A stretch of DNA of 41,005 bases from Collinsella sp. (GCA_019419585.1 DXZQ01000025.1:1-41005); one strand, 5' to 3'. Numbered from the stretch's first letter, positions 1 through 8,399 are shown. The notes: generated by a model from the letters alone, not told the origin. Made by a program: numbers and translations.

Positions 1-999
1 CAGCGGATGCATAAAGATGGTGTCCTGGCCGTTGGCGGTCTTCTCCATGAGCTCGGTCGTGGAGCACCAATCCTGATGCGTAGCGTTCTGAGCGAGCAGC
101 TCCTTCTCGAGCGCAGCGATGCCGGCGTCGTCGCCCTCGGCGTACAGGTTGGTACGCTTCTCCATGGCGGCAAACGGAGCCCAGCTCTTGGGGATCACGA
201 TGTCGGCGCCCTCGAAGGCCTCAGCCATGGTGTTGACCTGCTTAAAGGTGGTGCCGGACTCGGCGGCATAGCCCTTGGCACGCTCGACGACCTCGGGCAT
301 GAGGTCGTAGCCCTCGGGGTGGGCCAGGGTGACGTCCATGCCAAAACGGGGCAGCAGGCTGATCAGCGACTGCGGGCAGGACAGCGGCTTGCCGTAAGAG
401 GGCGAATAGGCCCAGGTAACGGCGACCTTCTTGCCCTTGAGGTTCTCGAGGCCGCCAAACTCGTTGATGAGGTAGAGCATGTCGGCAGAGGACTGCGTGG
501 GGTGATCGGAGTCGGACTGCAGGGAGATGAGCGTGGGACGGTGATCCAGAACGCCGTCCTCGTAGGCCTGCTGCACGGACTCGGAGACCTCGGCCATGTA
601 GGCGTCGCCCTTGCCGATGTACATGTCGTCGCGGATGCCGATGACGTCAGCCATGAAGGAGATCATGGTAGCGGTCTCGCGGACGGTCTCACCGTGGGCG
701 ATCTGGGACTTCTTCTCGTCCAGGTCCTGCAGCTCAAGGCCGAGCAGGTTGGCAGCCTTAGAGAAGGAGAAGCGCGTACGGGTGGAGTTGTCGCGGAACA
801 GGGAGACGGCCAGGCCCGAGTCGAAGATCTTGGACGAGACGTTGTTCTCGCGCAGCTCGCGCAGGGCGTCGGCGACGATGTAGAGCGCCTTGAGCTCATC
901 GGTGGTCTTATCCCAGGTGTGCAGGAAGTCGCTGCCGTACATGCCCTTAAAATCGAGGCCGTTCAGCTGCTCGACGAGCTCGGTAAACTTGGCGTCCAT
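1..999 (-). CDS. ygeW: YgeW, knotted carbamoyltransferase-like protein (3' end outside window)
   Basis: Member of the aspartate/ornithine transcarbamylase superfamily, YgeW branch, found in anaerobic purine catabolism clusters; the natural substrate is not settled, a ureido or carbamoyl compound from ring-opened purine being likely. The 333 visible residues include the carbamoyl-phosphate loop STRTR at about residues 72-76 and an HPTQ motif near 166-169. The visible part ends in a FMHPL segment that corresponds to the HCLP region, so roughly 60 residues should lie beyond base 1. The ATG at 999 has an AGAAAGGA ribosome site about 6 nt upstream. It is the third gene of the ygeX-ygeY-ygeW series on this strand, 201 bp after ygeY. 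Family assignment is firm; the reaction is inferred. Confidence 0.9.
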   Translation of the reverse strand, partial: MDAKFTELVEQLNGLDFKGMYGSDFLHTWDKTTDELKALYIVADALRELRENNVSSKIFDSGLAVSLFRDNSTRTRFSFSKAANLLGLELQDLDEKKSQIAHGETVRETATMISFMADVIGIRDDMYIGKGDAYMAEVSESVQQAYEDGVLDHRPTLISLQSDSDHPTQSSADMLYLINEFGGLENLKGKKVAVTWAYSPSYGKPLSCPQSLISLLPRFGMDVTLAHPEGYDLMPEVVERAKGYAAESGTTFKQVNTMAEAFEGADIVIPKSWAPFAAMEKRTNLYAEGDDAGIAALEKELLAQNATHQDWCSTTELMEKTANGQDTIFMHPL

Positions 1000-1200
1000 G
1001 TAAATATCCTTTCTAAAGGTGAAACGATCGCAATGAGTAGATGTGCTCCGGCATGCGCGTGTGGCTAGAACATGCCGAGCACTATGACGAGGACCCGCTA
1101 CCGTTGAGGAAGCATGGGAGATAACGACCGCGGGCCCCAAGTCAACAGGGGGTGCCGGGGACACGAGCGGCCCCCGGCTCAACAAGATCAAGGAATGGGA
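1000..1200 (-). other. ygeY-ygeW intergenic spacer with GC-rich hairpin
   Basis: No gene is seen. A 7-bp perfect stem (GCCGGGG at 1154-1160 pairing with CCCCGGC at 1172-1178) lies just after the ygeY stop. There is no U-tract on the minus strand after it, so it is a poor intrinsic terminator. It could limit read-through or protect mRNA ends. Similar U-less hairpins sit in the other large spacers of this locus. Confidence 0.5.
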
Positions 1201-2586
1201 CTAGTCGATCTTGTTGTTGGTCAGACCGGCGCGGAACACGGTGGCGTCGCCATCGGCCTGGCTCGGATCGTAGAGGTTCAGGGCAGCCACATACATGGCG
1301 GCAGCGGTGACCAGGTCGTCCTTGTAGGTGACCTCGTTGGGAGCGTGAGCCTGAGACTCGGCACCCGGGCCAAAGCCGACGCAGGGGATGCCATAGCGGC
1401 CCTGGATGGAAACGCAGTTCGTGGAGAAGGTCCACTTGTCGCACAGCGGACGACCGGTGCGCTTGTCCATGCTGGGCTCGCAGCCGATGCGCTCGTCACC
1501 GAACATGGCCTTGTGGGCGTCGACGAGGGCCTTGACGTGCGGAGCGGTCTCCTTGTTGATCCACGTGGGGAAGTAAGCCTCGGTCTCGTAGACCTCGCCG
1601 GTCCAGGACGGACGGTCGTACATGTACATGGAGACCTTCACGTCGTCGCCGTACTTCTTGGCGGCCGGCAGGTTGCGGATCTCGTCCAGGCAGGACTCCC
1701 AGGTCTCGCCGGCGGTCATGCGACGGTCGATGGAGATGGCACAAGAGTCAGCGACAGCGCAGCGGCTGGGGCTGGTGTAGAAGATCTGGCTGACGGTGCA
1801 GGTGCCGCGGCCCAGGAAGCGGGCGTCCTCGAAGTGCTCGGGGTTGTACTTGGGATCGAGCATCTTGACGAGGCCCTTGATGTCGGTCGACTCGTCGCAG
1901 CCGTTGTTGTTGAGAGCGCGGACGTCGGCGATGATGTCGGCCATCTTGTAGATGGCGTTGTCGCCGCGGTCGGGAGCGGAGCCGTGGCAGGAGGTGCCGT
2001 GAACGTCGACGCGGATCTCCATGCGGCCGCGGTGACCGCGATAGATGCCGCCGTCGGTGGGCTCGGTGGAAATGACGAACTCGGGCTTAATGCCGTCCTT
2101 GTTGTAGATGTACTGCCAGCACATGCCGTCGCAGTCCTCTTCCTGGACGGTGCCGACGACCATGATCTTGTAGCCCTCGGGGATGAGGCCCATGTCCTTC
2201 ATCATCTTGGCAGCGTAGGTAGCGGAAGCCATGCCGCCCTCCTGGTCGGAGCCGCCGCGGCCGTAGATGATCTCGTCGGTCTCGTAGCCCTCGTAGGGAT
2301 CGGCATCCCAGTTCTCGATGTTGCCGATGCCGACGGTGTCGATATGGGAGTCGATGGCGATGATCTTGTCACCCTCGCCCATAAAGCCCATAACATTGCC
2401 CAGGCCGTCGACCTTGACCTCGTCATAGCCAAGGCTCTCCATCTCGGCCTTGATGCAAGCGACAACCTCACCCTCCTCGCAAGACTCAGAGGGGTGCGAG
2501 ATCATGGCGCGCAGGAAGCGAGTCATATCAGCACGATGAGACTCAGCCGCAGCCTTAATGGCATCAAAATCGAGTTCTTTAGTCAT
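1201..2586 (-). CDS. ygeY: YgeY, M20-family metallohydrolase of purine catabolism
   Basis: Zinc-dependent M20 peptidase/deacylase fold, 461 residues, usually named YgeY selenium metabolism-linked hydrolase. Metal ligands are visible in order: HID in IDSHIDTVG, D in GGSDQEGG, the EE pair in VQEEDCDG, E in STEPTDGG, and H in a QAHAPNE segment near the C-terminus. It probably hydrolyses an amide or ureido bond in a product of purine ring opening; the substrate is not established here. The ATG at 2586 is preferred over a TTG three codons earlier because AGAAAGG is adjacent to the TTG but about 9 nt from the ATG. It lies between ygeX and ygeW on the same strand. Confidence 0.92.
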   Translation of the reverse strand: MTKELDFDAIKAAAESHRADMTRFLRAMISHPSESCEEGEVVACIKAEMESLGYDEVKVDGLGNVMGFMGEGDKIIAIDSHIDTVGIGNIENWDADPYEGYETDEIIYGRGGSDQEGGMASATYAAKMMKDMGLIPEGYKIMVVGTVQEEDCDGMCWQYIYNKDGIKPEFVISTEPTDGGIYRGHRGRMEIRVDVHGTSCHGSAPDRGDNAIYKMADIIADVRALNNNGCDESTDIKGLVKMLDPKYNPEHFEDARFLGRGTCTVSQIFYTSPSRCAVADSCAISIDRRMTAGETWESCLDEIRNLPAAKKYGDDVKVSMYMYDRPSWTGEVYETEAYFPTWINKETAPHVKALVDAHKAMFGDERIGCEPSMDKRTGRPLCDKWTFSTNCVSIQGRYGIPCVGFGPGAESQAHAPNEVTYKDDLVTAAAMYVAALNLYDPSQADGDATVFRAGLTNNKID

Positions 2587-2824
2587 AACAGTCAACCTTT
2601 CTACAAGGGTTTACCTACAGGTAGATATTTCAGATAGATCACTTGTGCCAAGCGGCGTGAGGTTGAGCACCCCACAAGCAAGTAACCATAGGAGGCGGAC
2701 GGAGGACTTTGCTCCGTCGCGAGTTCCGCACGAGCCGGAGAGCACTTAATGTGCTCTCCGTGCGAGCAGGACTGTCCGAGCAGGGAGTAAAGTCCTCCGG
2801 CTGCCTCCGGACAGGTCAGACCCG
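2587..2824 (-). other. ygeX-ygeY spacer with a long nested inverted repeat
   Basis: This 238-bp spacer has no plausible gene. Arms 2691-2715 and 2784-2808 (25 nt each) are complementary except for about three positions. Nested inside is a perfect 9-bp stem, 2737-2745 with 2751-2759, closing a 5-nt loop. The transcript would fold into a long branched structure ahead of the ygeY ribosome site. It could be an RNA stability or processing element, or a degenerate palindromic repeat. No known riboswitch pattern was recognised. Confidence 0.6.
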
Positions 2825-4039
2825 CTAGCAAGTCGGATACTCGCCCTCCCAGACGATGCGACGGTACTGATCCGGATCGGTGTCGCCCTCGGTGGAGAAG
2901 CAGAGCACGGAGCTTGTCTTGTCCAGACCGATGAGCTCTTTGAGCTCGGCGTACTCGGGATCGAGCATGAGGGTCTCGACCAGGCCGGTGGTCACGGCGC
3001 CGGACTCGCCGGAGATGACGCGCGGGTCGCCCTTCTCGGGAGCGCCCAGGGTGCGCATGCCGCGAGCGGTGACCCAGTCGGGGCAGGACACGAAGGCGGT
3101 GGTGTGGTTGCGCAGGATATCCCAGCCAAGGATGTTGGGCTCGCCGCAGCACAGGCCGGCCATGATGGAGGGCATGTCGCCGTCCACGATGCGCGGGTCG
3201 CCGTCGCCGGCGGCAGCGCCCTTGTACAGGCAGGCGGCAGGCGCGCACTCAACCACGACGAAGGTGGGCGGGTTATCGGGATACAGGTTGGTGAAGTAGC
3301 CCACCACGGCGCCGGCGAGCGAACCCACGCCAGCCTGGACAAAGACGTGCGTCGGGCGGTTGATGGCCATCTCGCGCAGCTGCTCGGCAGCCTCGGAAGC
3401 CATGGTGCCGTAGCCCTCCATGATCCAGGACGGGATCTTCTCGTAGCCCTCCCAGGCGGTGTCCTGAACGATGACGCCGCGCTCGCAGGCATCGGCCTCG
3501 GCGGCGGCCATGCGCACGCACTCGTCGTAGTTGACCTCTTCGATGGTCACCGTGGCGCCCTCGGCGGCGATGTTATCAAAGCGGGGCTTGGTGGAACCCT
3601 TGGGCATGTGCACGACGGCCTTCTGGCCCAGCTTGTTGGCAGCCCATGCCACGCCGCGGCCATGGTTGCCGTCGGTGGCGGTAAAGAAGGTGGCCTGGCC
3701 AAAGTCCTTGGCAAGCTGATCGGAGGTCAGGTAATCGAAGGTGCACTCGGCAACGTCCTTGCCGGTCTCGTCGGCAATGTAGTTGGCCATGGCAAACGAA
3801 CCGCCCAGGACCTTAAAGGCGTTGAGGCCAAAGCGATAGCTCTCGTCCTTAACGCACAGGTTGGACAGGCCCAGGCGCGCGGCCTGGCCATCCAGGCGGG
3901 CAAGCGGAGTGACGGTGTACTGGGGGAACGACTGGTGGAAGGCGCGGGCCTTCTTCACGTGGTCGAGGCTCATGATTCCCAAGTGCTTGTCATCGCTCTT
4001 GGGCATCGTGTTGCCCGCCCACTGGATCTTATCGGCCAT
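2825..4039 (-). CDS. ygeX: YgeX, 2,3-diaminopropionate ammonia-lyase
   Basis: PLP-dependent fold-type II enzyme, 404 residues, that converts 2,3-diaminopropionate to pyruvate and two ammonia. The Schiff-base lysine is K76 in LNAFKVLGG. The cofactor loop FTATDGNHG near residues 119-127 holds the acidic residue (about D123) expected of this family. A glycine-rich phosphate-binding segment follows. In recently described gut urate-degrading clusters this gene acts downstream of purine ring opening. AAGGAG lies 8 nt before the ATG at 4039. It is the first gene of the leftmost minus-strand series and is divergent from the PAS/HTH regulator at 4317. Its aminoacrylate-type intermediate gives a rationale for nearby ridA. 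Confidence 0.95.
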   Translation of the reverse strand: MADKIQWAGNTMPKSDDKHLGIMSLDHVKKARAFHQSFPQYTVTPLARLDGQAARLGLSNLCVKDESYRFGLNAFKVLGGSFAMANYIADETGKDVAECTFDYLTSDQLAKDFGQATFFTATDGNHGRGVAWAANKLGQKAVVHMPKGSTKPRFDNIAAEGATVTIEEVNYDECVRMAAAEADACERGVIVQDTAWEGYEKIPSWIMEGYGTMASEAAEQLREMAINRPTHVFVQAGVGSLAGAVVGYFTNLYPDNPPTFVVVECAPAACLYKGAAAGDGDPRIVDGDMPSIMAGLCCGEPNILGWDILRNHTTAFVSCPDWVTARGMRTLGAPEKGDPRVISGESGAVTTGLVETLMLDPEYAELKELIGLDKTSSVLCFSTEGDTDPDQYRRIVWEGEYPTC

Positions 4040-4129
4040 ACGGTGAACTCCTTAAGTTCTCTCTTGCCGGCCCCCGCATACGCGTTTCAGCCCGATCCCA
4101 TTCACACGGCTGAACTTTTATGTGGATGC

Positions 4130-4198
4130 CAAACAAAAAGTTTGTTAGCACTGTTCTATCACACTTTTTGATTGGAAAACCTAACAAATTGTTTGTTG
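4130..4198. promoter_or_regulatory. Pair of inverted operator-like boxes between ygeX and regulator A
   Basis: Two related AT-rich boxes face each other. Box 1 at 4130-4148 reads CTAACAAACTTTTTGTTTG on the minus strand. Box 2 at 4181-4198 reads CTAACAAATTGTTTGTTG on the plus strand. Both share CTAACAAA followed by TTGTTTG. They occupy the divergent intergenic region where a promoter for ygeX must lie. They are candidate sites for the adjacent PAS/HTH regulator or another factor; binding is inferred. Confidence 0.5.
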
Positions 4199-4316
4199 CC
4201 GTAATCGGTACCTTTTCGCCGCCGAACGGTCACATAACACGGCGACGCTTTCGTTATTTGCGAACAAGTGGGGTTTATGGCACAGTGAGCCCAAACTAAT
4301 TTTTAGGAAGGCACCC

Positions 4317-4970
4317 ATGACCCCCGCACAGATTGAGTTTTACAAGCGCCTAGCACACGGCCTAGCGCTCCAATTTGGCCCCAACTGCGAAGTCGTCGTC
4401 CACGATCTGGAGACCGAGGACGTGGACCACTCCATCGTAGTGATCGAAAACGGCCACGTCAGCGGGCGCAAACTGGGTGACGGCCCCAGCCATATTGTGT
4501 TTGAGTCCATGCACGAGGGCACCACCGACGTGCACGACCGCGAGCCATACCTCACCAAAACCACCGATGGCAAGCTGCTCAAGTCCTCTACCATCTTTAT
4601 CCGCAACGACGAGGGCAAGCCCGTCGGCATTTTGGGCATTAACTTTGACATTACGCTCATGAAGGCTTTTGAGCGTTCGCTCGACGCCTTTACCGGCACC
4701 GGCGGCACGGGCTATACCGAGCCCGAGCCCATTACCAAGAACATCGGCGACCTGCTCGAGGACCTGCTGCACGAGTGCGAGCAGTTTGTGGGCAAGCCCG
4801 CGGCACTCATGACCAAAGACGAGCGTATTCGCGCCATTGGCTACCTCGACCGTCGCGGCGCCTTCCTCATTTCCAAGTCGAGCGAGCGCGCCTGCGAGTT
4901 CTTTGGCATCTCCAAGTACAGTTTTTATAGCTACCTCAATGAGGCCAAGGCGGCGGCCGGCGACAAGTAG
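4317..4970 (+). CDS. YheO-like PAS/HTH transcriptional regulator (regulator A)
   Basis: Predicted cytoplasmic DNA-binding regulator of 217 residues. The N-terminal YheO-type PAS domain covers about residues 1-125, with HDLETEDVDHSIVVIENG, an SGRK motif and IFIRNDEGKPVGILGINFD. The C-terminal DUF2087/HTH-like domain covers about 165-213, where GISKYSFYSYLNEA looks like the recognition helix. An AGGAAGG ribosome site precedes the ATG. It is divergent from ygeX, which suggests control of the ygeX-ygeY-ygeW genes, perhaps by sensing a purine-derived ligand. It is a paralogue of the regulator at 30585. Ligand and sign of regulation are unknown. Confidence 0.88.
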   Translation: MTPAQIEFYKRLAHGLALQFGPNCEVVVHDLETEDVDHSIVVIENGHVSGRKLGDGPSHIVFESMHEGTTDVHDREPYLTKTTDGKLLKSSTIFIRNDEGKPVGILGINFDITLMKAFERSLDAFTGTGGTGYTEPEPITKNIGDLLEDLLHECEQFVGKPAALMTKDERIRAIGYLDRRGAFLISKSSERACEFFGISKYSFYSYLNEAKAAAGDK

Positions 4971-5053
4971 GCGCTCGCCTGGATTGCCCCTCCCCTTTTG
5001 GGCGCGAGTTCTGGAAAGCACGAATCCAAGACCGAGCCGCTTGGGAAGTTCCA

Positions 5054-5059
5054 TATAAT
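5054..5059 (+). promoter_or_regulatory. Consensus -10 hexamer upstream of the 5094 gene
   Basis: TATAAT at 5054-5059 lies 34 nt ahead of the start codon at 5094. No convincing -35 box is visible, so this is a candidate promoter only. Confidence 0.45.
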
Positions 5060-5093
5060 CGATGTCATTAGTATTTCGAAAGGATGGAACAGA

Positions 5094-6080
5094 ATGGCGT
5101 TGAGCAAGGCATCATGCACCGGTCGCGGATTGATTCCGGCAATTGGTGGACATGTGCACCGCATGTTCGATGAGGGTGAAGACGACCTGTTTTCGCTGAG
5201 CCTTGACGACGTGATGGATGATCGCCCGTGGACCGCCGACGAACTCATGGGCGGCGGGGCTCGCCCGTCAAGCCCCAATCCCGCACTTGCGTCTAAGCCC
5301 GCATCTGCGCCGACTCCTGCGCAGCCGCCTGTTTCGACGCCCGCGTCTACGCCCGCACCCATTTCGGCGCCCACACCCGCTCCCCGCCCCGCAAGCGACC
5401 CGTCCGAGACGGCGGCATTTCTCGCTGCGGCGACGCGGAGCAAATCGGCCGACAGCACCGTTATGTACAGCGCCCAGCAGTTGCCCGTTCCTGCGGCACG
5501 CAAGTCTCCGGTCACAAGGCTCGATGAGCCCGTTGCCCATCAGGTTGCCTACGATTCCTGGGCTGCAGCCGATCTGGATGAGACCTCTACCGGCATGCCG
5601 GCGCTCGACGTTCCAGTTAACCCGCTTTTTGCCGCCAACACGAGCGCCGCGGACTATGAGGGCGGTGCGGCATATTCCGATTATTCCGATGGCTATGCTG
5701 GCACCGATCGCATCGAGACCGAGGATTATGGCACCGCATCGAGCGATTATCTCAACGATCCGTACGCTGCCACGCCTGCACCGGAATATGACCCGGAGGC
5801 CGCGTCCGCGCCGGCGTATACCAAAAGCACGGGCGAAGAGCGCTTCGCCGATTATTACGCCGAGGAAAAGGCGCTGCGTTTCTCGGAATTTCCGCAGGCA
5901 GTCAAGGTTGCCTTTATCGCCATTGTCATTGCCCTGCTCGGCGTCATTGCGTTTGAGGGATTCCGTCTGTTCTCCGGCCCCACCCAAGCGGAGTCGGAGA
6001 CCCAGCAAAAAGAGGACGATAACAAGTATCTGGACATCAACACCCTCAAGGGCGACCCCAACGACGGAGACGATGAGTAG
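5094..6080 (+). CDS. Pro/Ala-rich protein with C-terminal membrane anchor, unknown function
   Basis: Not recognised. The 328-residue product has an acidic start (FDEGEDDLFSLSLDDVMDD), then a low-complexity Pro/Ala/Ser linker at about residues 60-115, then an acidic Tyr/Asp/Ala-rich stretch. One strong membrane helix (VAFIAIVIALLGVIAFEGF) lies around residues 277-296, followed by a short polar acidic tail. No signal peptide is evident, so it is probably a single-span protein with a large flexible cytoplasmic part. The ATG at 5094 is chosen because AAAGGA is well placed before it; an upstream in-frame start at 4998 has no comparable site. A weak terminator follows at 6114. Confidence 0.75.
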   Translation: MALSKASCTGRGLIPAIGGHVHRMFDEGEDDLFSLSLDDVMDDRPWTADELMGGGARPSSPNPALASKPASAPTPAQPPVSTPASTPAPISAPTPAPRPASDPSETAAFLAAATRSKSADSTVMYSAQQLPVPAARKSPVTRLDEPVAHQVAYDSWAAADLDETSTGMPALDVPVNPLFAANTSAADYEGGAAYSDYSDGYAGTDRIETEDYGTASSDYLNDPYAATPAPEYDPEAASAPAYTKSTGEERFADYYAEEKALRFSEFPQAVKVAFIAIVIALLGVIAFEGFRLFSGPTQAESETQQKEDDNKYLDINTLKGDPNDGDDE

Positions 6081-6113
6081 CGAGAGCTGAAGGCTGCCGC
6101 AGGATCTCGCATC

Positions 6114-6139
6114 CAGCACCGGCTTCTAAGTGCTGTTTT
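6114..6139 (+). terminator. Short intrinsic terminator after the 5094-6080 gene
   Basis: CAGCAC at 6114-6119 pairs with GTGCTG at 6130-6135 around a 10-nt loop, followed by TTTT. It is small but correctly placed 34 nt after the stop codon. Confidence 0.5.
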
Positions 6140-6150
6140 GTCATCCAGCC

Positions 6151-6202
6151 ACACTTTTCCGAAGTTTTAAGGTGCCCATTTCGACACTTTTCCGGATTTT
6201 AT
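6151..6202. repeat. Direct repeat of ACACTTTTCCG with 33-nt period
   Basis: ACACTTTTCCG occurs at 6151-6161 and again at 6184-6194, each followed by a T-rich tract. It lies just upstream of a small open frame at 6218. It could be a paired regulator site or the edge of a repeat element. Confidence 0.35.
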
Positions 6203-6217
6203 ACTCTGTCCCTCCAG

Positions 6218-6511
6218 ATGCGCTTTACGGTGCAGGCGTTGGAAGAAGGGCCATGTGCCGCTGGCGGCCCACATGTTCTGCAGATCAAGCTGCTCGGAGA
6301 CGGCTCGCGCGAGCCGTCCAGCTGGAAGCTCTTTGCCGACGGCGTGTGCGTTGCGGACGGATCCGGCGCCTTTGCCCGCGAGTGCTTCTGCGAGGGCGCC
6401 GAGGTGTTTTTGGACCTGTGCCGAGATGCCGTCGAGGCTGCCGATCTGCGTCAATGGAGCCAGAGGGAGTACGAGCTGCTGAGCGCCGCGCGCGGGATTG
6501 CGAGGACGTAG
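6218..6511 (+). CDS. Small protein of unknown function or gene remnant
   Basis: A 97-residue frame with G/C-biased third codon positions like its neighbours, so coding is plausible. It is Cys-containing (VCVADG, CFCEGAEVFLDLC) and acidic in the second half. No family was recognised. No good ribosome site precedes the ATG, and the frame stays open upstream past 6179, so this may be the tail of a decayed gene at the left edge of the defence island. Confidence 0.35.
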   Translation: MRFTVQALEEGPCAAGGPHVLQIKLLGDGSREPSSWKLFADGVCVADGSGAFARECFCEGAEVFLDLCRDAVEAADLRQWSQREYELLSAARGIART

Positions 6512-6608
6512 ACAGGCGGAAATAGACTTGCGCACCCCAATGTCGCCAAAACGACAATACCGTAGCCCTTAGCCACCGTCGCGCGCGGCCACATAGGCCA
6601 CACGGTGT
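6512..6608. other. Intergenic, no gene recognised
   Basis: Nothing supported is seen between the small frame ending at 6511 and the terminator at 6609. Confidence 0.4.
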
Positions 6609-6656
6609 CAAAAAACTGACACTTGTGTATGCCTTTTGACATACACAAGTGTCAGT
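6609..6656 (-). terminator. Strong intrinsic terminator of the minus-strand defence operon
   Basis: Perfect 17-bp inverted repeat, arms 6615-6631 and 6640-6656, with an 8-nt loop. Read on the minus strand the stem is followed by six T residues (6615-6610), a textbook intrinsic terminator for transcription arriving from 6855. On the plus strand TTGACA at 6636-6641 with TCTAAA 17 nt later also resembles a promoter, so a second role is possible. Confidence 0.75.
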
Positions 6657-6854
6657 GCTCTAAACTGGGCAACCACAACGGCATATGCAACGGCCGATAG
6701 CTCGCCAATCACGACATGCCCGCCTTCCGCGACCTGATTGCCGAAGTACCGGCACCCAGCAACGATTGCGTCGACATTTCGAGCGACAGGCGGCTTGGAA
6801 GGGCTGATGAGAGATGGCTGAATGCTTGGTACGAGAGAGTGTAGTTCAGCGAAA
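6657..6854. other. Spacer with a possible 42-codon frame
   Basis: A plus-strand frame at 6716-6844 would encode 42 residues ending in RADERWLNAWYERV. It lacks a clear ribosome site and no family is recognised. It may be a remnant displaced by the neighbouring defence genes. Confidence 0.2.
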
Positions 6855-8384
6855 TCAGCCTAGACAGTGTGCCCCTCTGGTTCGAAGAACCTTGTCGAGA
6901 TACTCGATAACCATACGCGCGGTTTCTTCGTTCGCCTCATCCGCAGCGATGCAAAGTTTCGCATGGACCAGATTCCTCTTCTTGCGAATCTGGTGAGCCA
7001 TGTCCGCCTCCTTCATCCAACGAGGCCTCTCCAGATACTTAATCTCGTTGATGTAGTCGATAAGGGCCGCGGGTTTCATCTTGCCGCTCTTCCTGTCCCG
7101 CACCATATATTCTTCCGCAAAGTAGTTAACGTGTTTGATTTCAGAAATCCAGTCGATAAGAACCGCCTCAAGAATGGAACCGGCAAGGATGATTGACGCC
7201 TTATAAGCGCCGTGCGAAAAACAAGTATTTAGCTCACGGATGTCCGAGGAAAGGAAAGTGCGTAACTGTTCCTCGTTATATGCCTGAATCCTATCGGCGA
7301 TTTCGGCGTTAAGGATCTCTTCCGCCGCAGACGGTTCCGCACCCTTTAGGCCTTCGAGGTCTTGGTAGTTCCTCGGCGCACGCCCGGACAGGATGGCATA
7401 TTCGGTGAGATAGTACTGCTCGTCCATCGATGGTTCGACAACGGGAAAAACACTGAGGTCGCGAAGCGCTAGACGCTTCATGATGACGCCACCTGCCAAC
7501 GATGACAGGGCCTGCTTTGCGATATCGCTGGAAAGGTAGAAGCAGAGATACTCCGGAGATATCCCGTTGGCACGAATAACAGCCATGCTCGTGCTCGCAT
7601 AAACGGGCTCTTGCCCATCGCGGTCAAAGACGATGGCGTGATTCTCCTCGCCAATGAGGCACATGACAATATCACCCTTGCGCAGGGGCACCGTTGTTGC
7701 CTCGCCCCGCTCCAACGAGTCAAGATCAACTGGGAATCTAATGTTTCTTGGCCTGAGAACCAAGACGTTTCTGGCGGCGTCGCTAACCTTTCGTGGCAAA
7801 AGAATGCTGGCGACTTTCGAAAGCTCTACGGTCTTTGAACTCGCAAGCGTGCTACGTATCTTACGATTTCGAGGAGAATAGAATGCGGGGGTAAATCTTC
7901 CTTCTATAAGTTCGCTTGGAGGCATACCGTAAAAAGCTCCGCACTTAGACGGGCAGTCGGGAGTCCCTCCATTTGCATAATCTTCGACCGCCCGAAGATA
8001 TGCGAGATAATCGTCGCTGAATCGATCGGCCGGAATCTTGCAGAGATTGTCAGTCCTGCGCGAGCCACGCGCCTTGGCGACAAGCGGTTTCTTGAGCTTG
8101 AGCGTCGAAAATCGACACTCTCCGAAGCCGGGTCGTGCGAAAACATAAAGCATGAGGAAAAGCGAAGTCCCAGACAGGATGTCCCCGAGCTCAAAGGCGC
8201 CGCGCAGGATGTAACCATCCGGAATAAGACTGCGCTTCTTACCGGTGTCGAAGAAACCGCGAACGCCCACGAAAGCATACTCATCCGACTCGTCTGAGAA
8301 TACGAGCTCGGCCAGCTGATCATGAGTTCCCGTAACGAGAAAACCCTCGCGGTTTTCTAAACACTTTTGCAAGTCAATCGCCAT
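6855..8384 (-). CDS. HsdS-like target-recognition protein with C-terminal HEPN-like domain
   Basis: A 509-residue protein. Residues about 1-100 (with IPDGYILRGAFELGDILSGTS) recall the end of an N6-adenine methylase region. Residues about 170-335 look like one type I specificity half, with ISPEYLCFYLSSDIAKQ, GGVIMKRLALRDLSVFPV and a trailing helix. Residues about 370-505 look like a DUF4145/HEPN-type helical domain, with YKASIILAGSILEAVLIDW and RKKRNLVH, matching the R-x(4-6)-H nuclease motif. GGAGG lies 5 nt before the ATG at 8384, just after the hsdR stop, so translation is coupled. A second DNA-recognition subunit fused to a possible RNase is unusual. The function is inferred; the domain calls are by eye. 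Confidence 0.65.
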   Translation of the reverse strand: MAIDLQKCLENREGFLVTGTHDQLAELVFSDESDEYAFVGVRGFFDTGKKRSLIPDGYILRGAFELGDILSGTSLFLMLYVFARPGFGECRFSTLKLKKPLVAKARGSRRTDNLCKIPADRFSDDYLAYLRAVEDYANGGTPDCPSKCGAFYGMPPSELIEGRFTPAFYSPRNRKIRSTLASSKTVELSKVASILLPRKVSDAARNVLVLRPRNIRFPVDLDSLERGEATTVPLRKGDIVMCLIGEENHAIVFDRDGQEPVYASTSMAVIRANGISPEYLCFYLSSDIAKQALSSLAGGVIMKRLALRDLSVFPVVEPSMDEQYYLTEYAILSGRAPRNYQDLEGLKGAEPSAAEEILNAEIADRIQAYNEEQLRTFLSSDIRELNTCFSHGAYKASIILAGSILEAVLIDWISEIKHVNYFAEEYMVRDRKSGKMKPAALIDYINEIKYLERPRWMKEADMAHQIRKKRNLVHAKLCIAADEANEETARMVIEYLDKVLRTRGAHCLG

Positions 8385-8399
8385 TGCATCCTCCAACAA

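Noticed and set aside
1114..2637. Plus-strand open frame opposite ygeY
   Set aside because: Antisense shadow of ygeY with no recognisable domains; the minus-strand metal-binding motifs are decisive.
2587..2824. Known purine or xanthine riboswitch
   Set aside because: The stems do not show a conserved core that I can match, and the element lies inside the operon rather than at its start.
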